From a virus: a stretch of 64,000 nucleotides of DNA. The DNA lies in IMG/VR virus record IMGVR_UViG_3300044846_005100, positions 1 through 64,000 of that record; one strand, given 5' to 3'. Under the pieces are notes generated by a model that saw only the letters and a list, made by a program, of their open reading frames with translations, searched no databases and was not told where the DNA came from. A program made the position numbers and the translations under genes. Position 1 is the stretch's first letter, and each line of letters begins with the position of its first letter. Of the stretch, positions 20,641 through 28,997 are shown one piece after another.

Positions 20641-21039
20641 ATGGCTCAACATAGATATGTAGACACATTTAGAAACTGGATTAGACTAAATGAGAACAAT
20701 GAGGATGAACAACAGGTTAATGATCGTTCTGATGCATTAACTCGAGAATTTGAGGAGGCTATCTCTCAAGGACAACTTAAGACTGCTGACTTGATGATTT
20801 GGTTTCACGGCATGATGGATCTTTATGATAACTCTGCACTAAAGGGTCTAATCTTTAGAAAGATGAAGCCAATATGGGCAAAATACTTTAGATCAATTTA
20901 TCCACTACTTAATATGGATAATAGAGAACTTACTAAACATGATATTATGGAGATCAAGAGATATAAACAACTTTCAAACGATGAAGCTCGTCACGAAAAG
21001 AGTGCAGATGATCTACTTAAAGAATTAGGATTACTATAA
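20641..21039 (+). CDS. Virion-cargo protein with capsid-targeting signal, W subtype (132 aa)
   Basis: Starts MAQHRYVDTFRNWIRLNEN: the F-x-x-W-x-x-L-N-E variant of the targeting signal, as in the 21127, 23034 and 25588 proteins. The mature part is helical with acidic patches. It follows the previous gene by 19 nt and is ended by a hairpin terminator. Confidence 0.7.
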   Translation: MAQHRYVDTFRNWIRLNENNEDEQQVNDRSDALTREFEEAISQGQLKTADLMIWFHGMMDLYDNSALKGLIFRKMKPIWAKYFRSIYPLLNMDNRELTKHDIMEIKRYKQLSNDEARHEKSADDLLKELGLL

Positions 21040-21069
21040 ATCGTCTGCTACCCTAGGCGATTTACGGTT

Positions 21070-21098
21070 GGCCCGAGCGAGAGTTCGGGCTTTCTTGT
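21070..21098 (+). terminator. Intrinsic terminator
   Basis: GCCCGAGCGAGAGTTCGGGC hairpin followed by TTTCTTGTCTT, immediately before the next late promoter. Confidence 0.8.
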
Positions 21099-21102
21099 CT
21101 TA

Positions 21103-21119
21103 GATAAATAATAAAAAAC
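21103..21119 (+). promoter_or_regulatory. Late-type promoter GATAAATAATAAAAA
   Basis: GATAAATAATAAAAAAC, 8 nt before the GTG at 21127. Confidence 0.65.
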
Positions 21120-21126
21120 TACGAGT

Positions 21127-21690
21127 GTGAAGAATTTTGTAGCAGGATTTGGAAAGTGGTCCAGGTTATTTGAGAACGAATCAGAAGAGAACGTAAATCA
21201 AAAAATAGAAGATTTACGTCAACTTGCTGAGCTTGGAATGATTGATGATCATGAGATTATCTCTTTTCTTAGAAAGAGAGGAGTCCCTACAATTATTGAA
21301 AATGTTCCAGAAATCCAAGAGATCGTAAATAGTCCAGAATATCAGGAACTTCAGGAACGGGGTCTTGAATTAGTTTCTTCTAAGACTCAATTATTTAATG
21401 GATCAATTCTTTTTAGTTTTCCTGGATATCGACCACGCGATAAATATGCGATCGGTCTTTTTCCTGGTCCAAAGGTAATTCGCCGAATGACTCCAAAAGG
21501 AATCGATTTAGGCATACGAAATAGATTAGTAGGTTCAATGGATATTCGAATTAAAGATCTTCGCGCTATACCAGAAGATCAGTTTTACCGAGTTGCCATG
21601 CGATGGATACTTGATCATATTGACTTTGACGATCCACAATTCTCAGTTAAGCGCAATACTCGTAAGGGATACTTTGATCAAGATTCATGA
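21127..21690 (+). CDS. Virion-cargo protein with capsid-targeting signal, W subtype (187 aa)
   Basis: GTG start. The N-terminus FVAGFGKWSRLFENES has the F-x-x-W-x-x-L-x-E signal, then NQKIEDLRQLAELGMIDD, similar to the 18130-18762 protein. The middle resembles no family I know; the C-terminus is mixed-charge. It overlaps the convergent sigma factor by 13 nt. Confidence 0.7.
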   Translation: MKNFVAGFGKWSRLFENESEENVNQKIEDLRQLAELGMIDDHEIISFLRKRGVPTIIENVPEIQEIVNSPEYQELQERGLELVSSKTQLFNGSILFSFPGYRPRDKYAIGLFPGPKVIRRMTPKGIDLGIRNRLVGSMDIRIKDLRAIPEDQFYRVAMRWILDHIDFDDPQFSVKRNTRKGYFDQDS

Positions 21691-22562
21691 TCTAGAACTC
21701 GACCGATTGACTCTTTAGATGATTTAAGTCTTACTTGCATGATTCTAATAGATTTAGTATAGATCGATCTTGCCCATTCAGGAGTTCGGTCATATCGACT
21801 AGAGATAGTGGAAAAAGTTTCAGGTTCATCACCACTAATTCCAAGTCGTCTAATAACAATATCTCTCTGAACTCCAGTTAATCTAGATAGAGCAATTTTT
21901 ACCATTTCACTTACATCAGATTCATCAGTATATTGAGTAGTAGTATTTCCACTATTTAACCAATCGATTGGTGCACCATACTCATCTGGATTATCAGATT
22001 CCAATGGAACAGATCGAGTATCTGCACGAGTTACTCGAGTAATGTGATCAATTGTAAAATCTTTTCCAGTTCTAGATATTGCTTCTTGTAATTCGTCAGC
22101 CGTTCCATATCGACCTTGCTCCTGAAGAATAGTCTCATCCGCTCGTCTAATCTTATTTAGATCATTTAAGATATTTTGAGGAATTCTGACAGTACGCTGA
22201 TCAGAATTTAAGTAGGCTAATATCTCTTTTCTAATATGCCATACTGCAAATGAGATAAATTTGAATCCACGAGTTGGGTCAAATAGTCGAGCAGCATCAC
22301 ATAATCCAATATTTCCTTGACAAATTAGGTCTTCTAATAGGACACCAGTCGATGCATACTGTTTTGCAACAGACACTACAAATCTTAAGTTCGATGAAAT
22401 TAATTTCTCAATAGCTTCTTCATCTCCTGCCTTTGCTCTTAATCCAATACTAAATTCTTCTTCTGGACCAAGAATCGGTCGGCCTGAAACATCTGTGAAA
22501 TATCTTGAAATATTATCAGTTCTATTAGTTAGTCGATCTGGTGTAATTTTTAATTGTCTCAC
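21678..22562 (-). CDS. RpoD-like phage sigma-70 factor
   Basis: A 294-residue group 1/2-like sigma factor with a GTG start (VRQLKITPDRLTNRT). This opening mimics the MRQLKIT-x-x-xTNR start of Bacteroidetes RpoD. Region 1.2-2.4 is well conserved (SSNLRFVVSVAKQY, DLICQGNIGLCDAARLFD, FKFISFAVWHIRKEIL, RTVRIP). Region 3 and region 4 follow (ALSRLTGVQRDIVIRRLG, then a helix-turn-helix at about 255-285). It could compete with host RpoD or recognise late promoters. It lies on the minus strand between cargo genes. One of two sigma factors in the window. Confidence 0.95.
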   Translation of the reverse strand: MRQLKITPDRLTNRTDNISRYFTDVSGRPILGPEEEFSIGLRAKAGDEEAIEKLISSNLRFVVSVAKQYASTGVLLEDLICQGNIGLCDAARLFDPTRGFKFISFAVWHIRKEILAYLNSDQRTVRIPQNILNDLNKIRRADETILQEQGRYGTADELQEAISRTGKDFTIDHITRVTRADTRSVPLESDNPDEYGAPIDWLNSGNTTTQYTDESDVSEMVKIALSRLTGVQRDIVIRRLGISGDEPETFSTISSRYDRTPEWARSIYTKSIRIMQVRLKSSKESIGRVLDHES

Positions 22563-22663
22563 AATTTCTTAAGTTAATGTTTACTTTTTTAAATAATTAA
22601 ACGTTGTTAGTTTGATTAAAGAACTAAAAAAAAGTTAAGAGTTTAAATAAAATAAAGAAAAAT

Positions 22664-23011
22664 ATGAAATTTACAGACACACAAAGACTAGATTTTCTTG
22701 AAAAATGGGAAACTAGCTCACACCAAGAATCATGGTTTACACTATTAACTCAGCATGTAAGAAAGAAGGACTGTCCTACGTTAAGAGACTTTTGCGATTA
22801 CGCTATGCAATTTGAGCAGATGATTGATTCAAATGGTTTAGATATAATAGCATGGCACTATTTACCTCTTCACTTACAGGAGGTAGTAGTAAGTCTTTGG
22901 GAAAATGAAGATCGTCCAATGACTAGTGAAGAAAGGGTTACTCTACAGGAAGAATCTGCCAAATATTGGGAAGAATTACACCAAACTGAAGAGGAGACCG
23001 CAGATAAATAA
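22664..23011 (+). CDS. Hypothetical acidic protein (115 aa)
   Basis: Not recognised. Trp-rich, acidic, no targeting signal. It is divergently transcribed from the sigma factor across an AT-rich 100-nt gap with no clear promoter match. Confidence 0.7.
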   Translation: MKFTDTQRLDFLEKWETSSHQESWFTLLTQHVRKKDCPTLRDFCDYAMQFEQMIDSNGLDIIAWHYLPLHLQEVVVSLWENEDRPMTSEERVTLQEESAKYWEELHQTEEETADK

Positions 23012-23019
23012 TAAAAATA
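23003..23019 (+). promoter_or_regulatory. Late-type promoter GATAAATAATAAAAA
   Basis: Overlaps the end of the preceding gene and lies 15 nt before the ATG at 23034. Confidence 0.65.
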
Positions 23020-23033
23020 ATACGCCCATAACT

Positions 23034-25229
23034 ATGAGCCATATCATTCAAAAATTCGGAGACTGGAGAAAATTAAATGAAGATGACCTTCCAGGAAGAG
23101 AAAGAGAACGTGGAGATAAAAATAATAAGATTGTTGCAATACCTGTTGATAAAAGCACATTAAAGCTAAAAATCGTTAATGATGCAGATGTTATTGATGG
23201 TAATGGCCGAATGACAATTGATGGATTTGATGCTCTTCTAGCTTGGATACAGAGCCAAGGTGAAATAATTAGTTACTATTCTGCATTAAAAGATTTAACA
23301 AATAACGTTGTAGTATACGAAGTAGGTAAAGATAATGATAGAAAACAAGTTGTTATCTTTAAGATCTATAATAAAAATGCTCTTAAGATGCAGGATCCAT
23401 CTCAACCTGGAATCAATTCACAAGTTAGATTTGTTAGTTCAAAAGAATTGGGCCAAGCACTAGGCGGAGCAATATTAAATACTAAAGCAATCGCAAATAT
23501 TGTATCTGGTCAAAAAGGTTCCGGTGGAGCTGGCGGTGGAGCGAACAGCGCAGTAGCTGGTTTTAAATTACCTTATCCTATTGCTTCAATGATGGACTCA
23601 ACTGATCCTAAATTAGTTGACTTTGTTACTCTTGCCTACAATAAGATATTAAGCGAACCTCGAGCAAAAACTGCTCCGATTATGGCTAAAGTAAGAGCAG
23701 AGGCGGGTGCTGACAAATTAGGCCCAGCTTCACAATTATTCATAAAAGCATTGAATGCAGGTTTTGCTATCCAAGATAATAAATTTGCTGGTGAACTTGA
23801 ACAGAACGAAATAACTCAACTCTTAGTTGATAAAATTACATATGTACAGACGGCTGAATCTAATGGTTTCTACTTGGATTTATCAGGAACTCGAATCGTC
23901 GAATCAGAATCAGATGTAATTAGAGGTTTTGACGTAGATGTATTTTTAGCAGCGGCTAAAAACGTACCTGGAATAGTTTCAACAGGTGATGTTAAGGTTC
24001 CTGAAGAAGGATTCAAATATGGTTCAAAAGGTGATGTAGAATTTGGAAAATTCCAACAAATACTACTAGATAATCTTAAGACTTATCAGGGTGGAGCACT
24101 TAAAGCAAAAGCCCCAGTTGCGGCTTTCTTGAAGACAACTGCAGATAAGCTATATGGAGATAAGACTAAAAATCTAATTGCTTACCTAAAAATTGGATTA
24201 ACTGATCCTAAATATCCTGATAATGATGCAACTACAATTAAACCTGATTTCGTAAATCGAATGATGAAAGAATTCAAATTAGTTAAAGAGTCTAGAACAT
24301 ATTTAGGATTAGATGGAGTAACTGTAATTATGGAAGGTTTTGATACTGGAGCAGCTGATACTGCAACTGGTGGAGGCGGCGGTGGAGGCCAACGCGTAGT
24401 GAGAAATAATAATAATAATAATAACGCTGTTGTTTCAAGTAAAGATATTTATGAAATAGAAGGTAAGGAACCTAACCAATATAAAGTAATTAATAAAATG
24501 TGGAATACTCGATATGGTGCGAAAGACTCTTGGGGACTTCTACTTAACCCAACATCAATTGCACGATTAAATAGAGAGAATCCAAATGCCGGTGGATATT
24601 TTATTAAACTTGTTAAAAATAGTGCAGGTAAATGGGAAGACTCTGGTACTAAGATTTATCGATTTACTTCATCTAAAACTTGGGAAGTATACATAAATGG
24701 AAAATGGTCTGCAAGTAGTGATGCGGCGGCATTAACCGCAGCATATGGAACTAATCCATTAGACGCAAAACTTAATGCTTCCGGTTCGCCTAAGACCGTG
24801 ACTACTGCTACTGGAGCAACTACTGCAGAAGTGGATAAAGAGGTAATTGCGCTAGGTACGGCAATTAAAACATTTGTTGAAGGAAATAATTTTGATGCAT
24901 ATAAAGGTACTTGGGATGATAGTGAATCAGAAGCATGGAACGATGTTCTATATCCAAAATGGACCGGCGACTGGAAGGGAAAATTATCAAAACTTCGATC
25001 AAAAGTTAAAGCAAGTACAAAGATTACCGCTACTGATAAAACTCGATATGAAAAAGGTTTCAAAAATATTGAAATAATGTTTACAGACGGTGTCGGTAGT
25101 ACCTTTGTTACTGGAAATACTTTTTATGGTACTTTCCATCAAGGCGCAGTAACAAGCGACACTTGGGACCTAATGTTATATTTAGCTGGATCGGCGGTTA
25201 AGAAATTTAGTATTGAAACTGATTTTTAA
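23034..25229 (+). CDS. Large virion-cargo protein with capsid-targeting signal (731 aa)
   Basis: The ATG at 23034 gives MSHIIQKFGDWRKLNED, a W-subtype capsid-targeting signal; the longer frame from 22926 lies inside the preceding gene. The protein has at least two parts, joined by a linker of eight Gly then seven Asn at about residues 455-475. Internal F/I/L/V-x-E sites (for example VIMEG just before the linker) could be further prohead-protease cuts. Segments such as GPASQLFIKALNAGF and LGTAIKTFVEGNNFDAYKGTWDD are not recognised. It could be an injected effector comparable in role, not sequence, to T4 Alt. Confidence 0.7.
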   Translation: MSHIIQKFGDWRKLNEDDLPGRERERGDKNNKIVAIPVDKSTLKLKIVNDADVIDGNGRMTIDGFDALLAWIQSQGEIISYYSALKDLTNNVVVYEVGKDNDRKQVVIFKIYNKNALKMQDPSQPGINSQVRFVSSKELGQALGGAILNTKAIANIVSGQKGSGGAGGGANSAVAGFKLPYPIASMMDSTDPKLVDFVTLAYNKILSEPRAKTAPIMAKVRAEAGADKLGPASQLFIKALNAGFAIQDNKFAGELEQNEITQLLVDKITYVQTAESNGFYLDLSGTRIVESESDVIRGFDVDVFLAAAKNVPGIVSTGDVKVPEEGFKYGSKGDVEFGKFQQILLDNLKTYQGGALKAKAPVAAFLKTTADKLYGDKTKNLIAYLKIGLTDPKYPDNDATTIKPDFVNRMMKEFKLVKESRTYLGLDGVTVIMEGFDTGAADTATGGGGGGGQRVVRNNNNNNNAVVSSKDIYEIEGKEPNQYKVINKMWNTRYGAKDSWGLLLNPTSIARLNRENPNAGGYFIKLVKNSAGKWEDSGTKIYRFTSSKTWEVYINGKWSASSDAAALTAAYGTNPLDAKLNASGSPKTVTTATGATTAEVDKEVIALGTAIKTFVEGNNFDAYKGTWDDSESEAWNDVLYPKWTGDWKGKLSKLRSKVKASTKITATDKTRYEKGFKNIEIMFTDGVGSTFVTGNTFYGTFHQGAVTSDTWDLMLYLAGSAVKKFSIETDF

Positions 25230-25588
25230 TGACGCATAAAGCAAAAACATATCAACAATTTATCAACGAAGCTTACATCGACGACTCGGGTGAGCTTCGT
25301 GATTTTGATCAACCTAGTGGTAATGAACCAGAATTTCAATTATTAGATCACGCGCAGCGTATCCAAGAATACTTAGAAGATTCTGGTGCAAATCGAGTAA
25401 GATTACGAGTAAGAGGAGGAGTTATTGAATTTACTTTTAATTACGGTGGTTCAAATTATCTACTTGAACTTGATCTAGATGAAAATCTTGCACTTCTTAG
25501 CATAGGCAGAATTATTGTATATGAAGACTCAGCAGATTCTTTTTTCGATCTTATTGCTGCAAATGGATTAGAATTTTTAAATTATTAA
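25229..25588 (+). CDS. Virion-cargo protein with capsid-targeting signal (119 aa)
   Basis: The N-terminus KTYQQFINEA is almost identical to the T4 IPIII-type signal. The mature part is acidic (IDDSGELRDFDQPSGNEPEF) with a beta-rich middle. Start and stop overlap both neighbours by 1 nt (TAATG), so it is translated with them. Confidence 0.8.
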   Translation: MTHKAKTYQQFINEAYIDDSGELRDFDQPSGNEPEFQLLDHAQRIQEYLEDSGANRVRLRVRGGVIEFTFNYGGSNYLLELDLDENLALLSIGRIIVYEDSADSFFDLIAANGLEFLNY

Positions 25589-26466
25589 TGAATTTACTTG
25601 ACTTTAAATATTGGATTGCTCTAAATGAATCTCAAAAATCATATTATGTATTTGAGATACCAAAACGTCGTCTCACTGAACTGGATGAAGAATACTTGAA
25701 GGGTCTGCAGGAGTTATTAGCTAATTTGCCAGATTCAATGTATGACCTTGAATATTCTCAAGGTTCTATTGCTCTTACTTTAACTGCAAGTCAAGATGAG
25801 TTAATATCTTCTATTTATGGAGAGTCTAAGGATATCACAATTTACTTGACTTCTCCAGGATCTTCAACATACCTTGCCGGAAGTTTCAAGACCATTTCAT
25901 CAAGTCAATTAGTTGACTGTTTAAAGAGAGCAAATTATTCAAATAAAATTAAAGAAACTAAGGATGTAACAACTATTCAATTTTCAATTCAGTCTTCTGA
26001 ACTTGATGCAGTAATGGCTAGAGCAACTCAATGTGCTACTCCAACTAAAGAATCTGCAAAAATTGATACGGCTTCTCTTTTAGAGTTAATCTATGATTCT
26101 TCAAATATGGGCGATAGTAAAATTAAAGAATTCACAGACTCTCTTAATTACTACTTAAGAACATTCGCAGTACAGTCTGCACTAAAAAGATATATGACTT
26201 CTGAAAGCACTCCAAATCTTGAAGAGGTAGGTGCAAGCATTAAAGAGAGACTTGCAAAAATTAAATCTATTGATCTTGATTCAATTTCTCCAGAAGAAAA
26301 GGAGATGATACTTAGCACAGTTATCGAATTCCAAAGGGATCTTCTCTCTAAATCATCACCAAAGGATATTGAAAAAAATCTTACTACTGATGCTCTAATA
26401 ACTAATTTTAGAATACTCCTAAAAGAAGTAGGAGGAGTTAAGGAGATAAAGAGAGCTATCGGCTAA
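25588..26466 (+). CDS. Virion-cargo protein with capsid-targeting signal, W subtype (292 aa)
   Basis: Starts MNLLDFKYWIALNESQ: F-x-x-W-x-x-L-N-E. The remainder is unrecognised, with a mixed N-terminal half and a helical C-terminal half. Last gene of the rightward cluster; overlaps the convergent 26456-26686 gene by 11 nt. Confidence 0.7.
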   Translation: MNLLDFKYWIALNESQKSYYVFEIPKRRLTELDEEYLKGLQELLANLPDSMYDLEYSQGSIALTLTASQDELISSIYGESKDITIYLTSPGSSTYLAGSFKTISSSQLVDCLKRANYSNKIKETKDVTTIQFSIQSSELDAVMARATQCATPTKESAKIDTASLLELIYDSSNMGDSKIKEFTDSLNYYLRTFAVQSALKRYMTSESTPNLEEVGASIKERLAKIKSIDLDSISPEEKEMILSTVIEFQRDLLSKSSPKDIEKNLTTDALITNFRILLKEVGGVKEIKRAIG

Positions 26467-26686
26467 ATAAGATTAGTAACTTCTTTAGGAAATTAGGACC
26501 AATTTCCGAGTCAATTTTTAAACACAGTTTTTCATTATATGTTTCCCCATCAGTTGAAACAATATATGGCTTTACGACTTTTACTCCGTGTTTAAGATCA
26601 TACGTTACCTTTTCAAAAGAATTAGCAACAATTCCTTTAACCACACCTGATTTGCCATAGAATATGAAGCGTTCTCCTTTATTCAT
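26456..26686 (-). CDS. Hypothetical beta-rich protein (76 aa)
   Basis: Not recognised. Starts MNKGERFIFYGKSGVVKGIV; probably a small beta-barrel. Downstream of the endolysin, with a late-type promoter and hairpin between them. Confidence 0.65.
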   Translation of the reverse strand: MNKGERFIFYGKSGVVKGIVANSFEKVTYDLKHGVKVVKPYIVSTDGETYNEKLCLKIDSEIGPNFLKKLLILFSR

Positions 26687-26702
26687 AGGTGTGAATTATT
26701 TT

Positions 26703-26725
26703 AAAGGGAGAGGGTATCTCCCTTT
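26703..26725. terminator. Bidirectional hairpin terminator
   Basis: AAAGGGAGA/TCTCCCTTT palindrome in the gap after the endolysin gene. Confidence 0.65.
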
Positions 26726-26738
26726 GTTATTTATACTG
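26725..26738 (-). promoter_or_regulatory. Late-type promoter AGTATAAATAACAA
   Basis: Minus strand TATAAATA core upstream of the 26456-26686 gene. Confidence 0.5.
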
Positions 26739-26740
26739 AT

Positions 26741-27568
26741 TTACTTAAGTATGTTATAATATTCCTTAAAGTGTTTAATACGATCCGCTAATCCAATAGT
26801 TCCGCCATTTACTCTTTTAGTCACGGCAGTAACGGTTGCGTCATCCGCACCTTTATCACAAATTGACCATAATCCATTTTTATTAAAGAAAAATGCAGCT
26901 GATGCTAATGGATATTTTGTTGCAACTAAATCGGGATTAGCGATACAATCTTCACCAATAAATTTAGTAAAAGCTTCATAGTTGCTTTTGCCAGTTAATT
27001 GGATATATCCACGACCTCTAAACTTGTAACCTTCCTTAGTTGATTCGTCACCATTTCCCATACGACCACCATAAACTCTACTTGCAATCTTTTCAGGTTG
27101 TCTTGCATATGATTCATTTAAGTTTCCTGGAAAATATTTTGGAAATATTTTCTTTAGTCCATCTGCGGAGTAATTTAAGTTTTCACTAACTGCTTTAAAT
27201 CCACCTGATTCATGTGAACACTGTGCAAGAAAATGAGCGAGTCTTAAATTATTTGTAATATTAAATGCAGCACATGTTCCTGCAATTTGTTGAAATACCG
27301 CCTCTGATATGTGACCTTTTAGTTTATCTATTGCAAGACCTGCAACTTGTGTTACTGCATCTGTAATTTGATCATTTACACCAAATAGTTTTCCCCAAGT
27401 AGTATCGCCTACTATACCATCATCCTTTAAACCATTTGCTTTTTGCCATGCTTTAACGGCGGCTTCCGTCTTTGGGCCAAACTGTGCAACACCTGCATCT
27501 GGAGTCAAGCCTAATTTTATCTGAAGTTTCTTAACGTCCTCTCCAGAGGATCCTTTCTTTAGTAACAT
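26741..27568 (-). CDS. Endolysin: peptidoglycan-binding domain plus GH19 chitinase-like muramidase
   Basis: Residues 1-63 are a PG_binding_1 domain (VKKLQIKLG, FGPKTEAAVKAWQKANGL, DGIVGDTTWGKLFG). Residues about 80-275 are a GH19 domain. HESGGF holds the proposed catalytic Glu120, ENLNYSADGLKKIFPKYF the second acidic region (Glu129), and YKFRGRGYIQLTGKSNYEAF the signature. GH19 endolysins cut peptidoglycan glycan strands. There is no signal peptide, so it needs a holin; the holin-like gene at 27589 lies just upstream. Distal part of the apparent histidine-kinase operon. Full length. Confidence 0.93.
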   Translation of the reverse strand: MLLKKGSSGEDVKKLQIKLGLTPDAGVAQFGPKTEAAVKAWQKANGLKDDGIVGDTTWGKLFGVNDQITDAVTQVAGLAIDKLKGHISEAVFQQIAGTCAAFNITNNLRLAHFLAQCSHESGGFKAVSENLNYSADGLKKIFPKYFPGNLNESYARQPEKIASRVYGGRMGNGDESTKEGYKFRGRGYIQLTGKSNYEAFTKFIGEDCIANPDLVATKYPLASAAFFFNKNGLWSICDKGADDATVTAVTKRVNGGTIGLADRIKHFKEYYNILK

Positions 27569-27588
27569 AAGTTATTGTATTATTTTTA

Positions 27589-27897
27589 TTATGAGTTCTC
27601 AGACTCATCTGAAGACCCTTTCTTCTCCTTTTGGATCTGATTAACGATATATCCTGATACAGCAAACTCAATACCTGCCCAAATCGCAAGATCTGAAGAA
27701 GTCATAACCGTATGCTTTTCAAGTAGGAAGAAAATCATTCCCCATTGAGCAACTCCAAATGCTATTCCAGATTCAATTCTCTTTTTAGAGAAGTATGATT
27801 TTCTAGAAGAATACATTTCTCTAATTTCTTTAATAAACCACTTAATATTTTCCCATCCAAAAAATAAGTTTCCCTGTGTTTGTTTTTTCTCAGCCAT
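27589..27897 (-). CDS. Holin-like small membrane protein (102 aa)
   Basis: Two hydrophobic segments (about residues 46-63 and 69-88) between charged ends, with a Lys/Asp/Glu-rich C-terminus. Size and topology fit a class II holin, and it sits 20 nt ahead of the endolysin. No family signature is recognised, so the assignment rests on position and topology. Confidence 0.6.
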   Translation of the reverse strand: MAEKKQTQGNLFFGWENIKWFIKEIREMYSSRKSYFSKKRIESGIAFGVAQWGMIFFLLEKHTVMTSSDLAIWAGIEFAVSGYIVNQIQKEKKGSSDESENS

Positions 27898-27912
27898 TTT
27901 TAATTTATTTTT

Positions 27913-28566
27913 TTATTCTTTTTTGGGTTTTTCACTAGCGTATTTTACACCCATAATCGTACCGATTATAGAAAATGCGTTAGTTAATAATATCCCAAAC
28001 ATATTACTCCAAGTAGATCCAATAATTTGAGTATCCTTTCCTGCAAAAAGAGCGATACTGTACATAATTGTAGTTACTGCACCGACTCCTATGATAACAT
28101 ATAGAGCAACTTTAACAATTGTCCCAATCAATTCAAATTGGGTTCTTTTTTGTAGCATGTCTAGATCTGTTTCAGCAAGTTCTTTTGCTTTTTCTGCATG
28201 CTCTAGTGCAACCTTTAGCTCTTCTCCAATAATCTCATTCTTTTCTTTCCATTGAATAAGTTCAGTATTTTGACACTCGATTTGAGATTTAGATTCCTCC
28301 ATCTCAACTAAAGTTTCTCTAAGCTCAAGCATAAGATTTTCGTTTTCTTCCCTCTTTTTAAGTAGTTCAGAATTTTGTCCCTGTATTTGTTTAGTGACAT
28401 CAAGACGACGCTTACGATTTTCTTTGTCTCTAGCAAGAGCTTCAGCTAAATATTGAGTAAAATCTTCATCATCCGACTCAATGATCTTAATAATATTTCC
28501 TTCTAAATAAATATTTCTCTTCTTTAGAGCAATAATTGAATCAATGGCTTCTCTACTAAACTTCAT
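27913..28566 (-). CDS. Coiled-coil membrane protein of the lysis operon (217 aa)
   Basis: Residues about 35-140 are a long charged heptad-rich coiled coil. Two transmembrane segments follow (about 150-172 and 187-208), then a Lys-rich tail. It overlaps the response regulator gene by 1 nt. It could be an effector linking the regulator to the membrane or the holin, a spanin-like or an antiholin-like part (all inference). Family not recognised. Confidence 0.65.
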   Translation of the reverse strand: MKFSREAIDSIIALKKRNIYLEGNIIKIIESDDEDFTQYLAEALARDKENRKRRLDVTKQIQGQNSELLKKREENENLMLELRETLVEMEESKSQIECQNTELIQWKEKNEIIGEELKVALEHAEKAKELAETDLDMLQKRTQFELIGTIVKVALYVIIGVGAVTTIMYSIALFAGKDTQIIGSTWSNMFGILLTNAFSIIGTIMGVKYASEKPKKE

Positions 28567-28997
28567 TATCTGTATACTTTAAATGGAGCAGTTCTATTTC
28601 GGTATGACTCATAGTCATTTCTAAATTCCTCTAGTCTAGGCTCAATTTCGTCAGATTTGATAATCCAAAACTGTGCGCCAGATTGAACTGCTTTTGCCTG
28701 CTCTTCTGGTTCATCTGATGAGGAAATAATTCCAATTACTACATTGTTACCATATTCAAAATTAATCTTACGGATAAGTTCAATTCCATCATATGATGAA
28801 CCTATAATATTAAGATCCACAAATACACATTCGGGTTTACCGTCTGAATCTTTTTGCCATCCTTCAAACAGTTTTGCAGCTTCGTCTGAACTGTCAATGC
28901 TCTCTAAAGATAGGGAGATATCTAGTAGACTACACGCATCTTCAAATACTAAGTGGAATAAGCTTTCGTCATCCACTAATAAAATTGAATCAATCAT
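28566..28997 (-). CDS. Stand-alone response regulator receiver protein (143 aa)
   Basis: Single CheY-like receiver domain. It has the acidic pair Asp9-Asp10 in LLVDDE, phosphoacceptor Asp61 in CVFVDLNI, Ser92/93 in GIISSSDEP and Lys114 in WIIKSD, so it looks competent for phosphorylation. No DNA-binding output domain, so it should act by protein contact. It overlaps the kinase gene by 8 nt and the coiled-coil gene by 1 nt. Confidence 0.93.
   Translation of the reverse strand: MIDSILLVDDESLFHLVFEDACSLLDISLSLESIDSSDEAAKLFEGWQKDSDGKPECVFVDLNIIGSSYDGIELIRKINFEYGNNVVIGIISSSDEPEEQAKAVQSGAQFWIIKSDEIEPRLEEFRNDYESYRNRTAPFKVYR

Noticed and set aside
24656-25063. Minus-strand 135-aa frame inside the large cargo gene
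   Set aside because: Antisense shadow of a long coding gene, without promoter.
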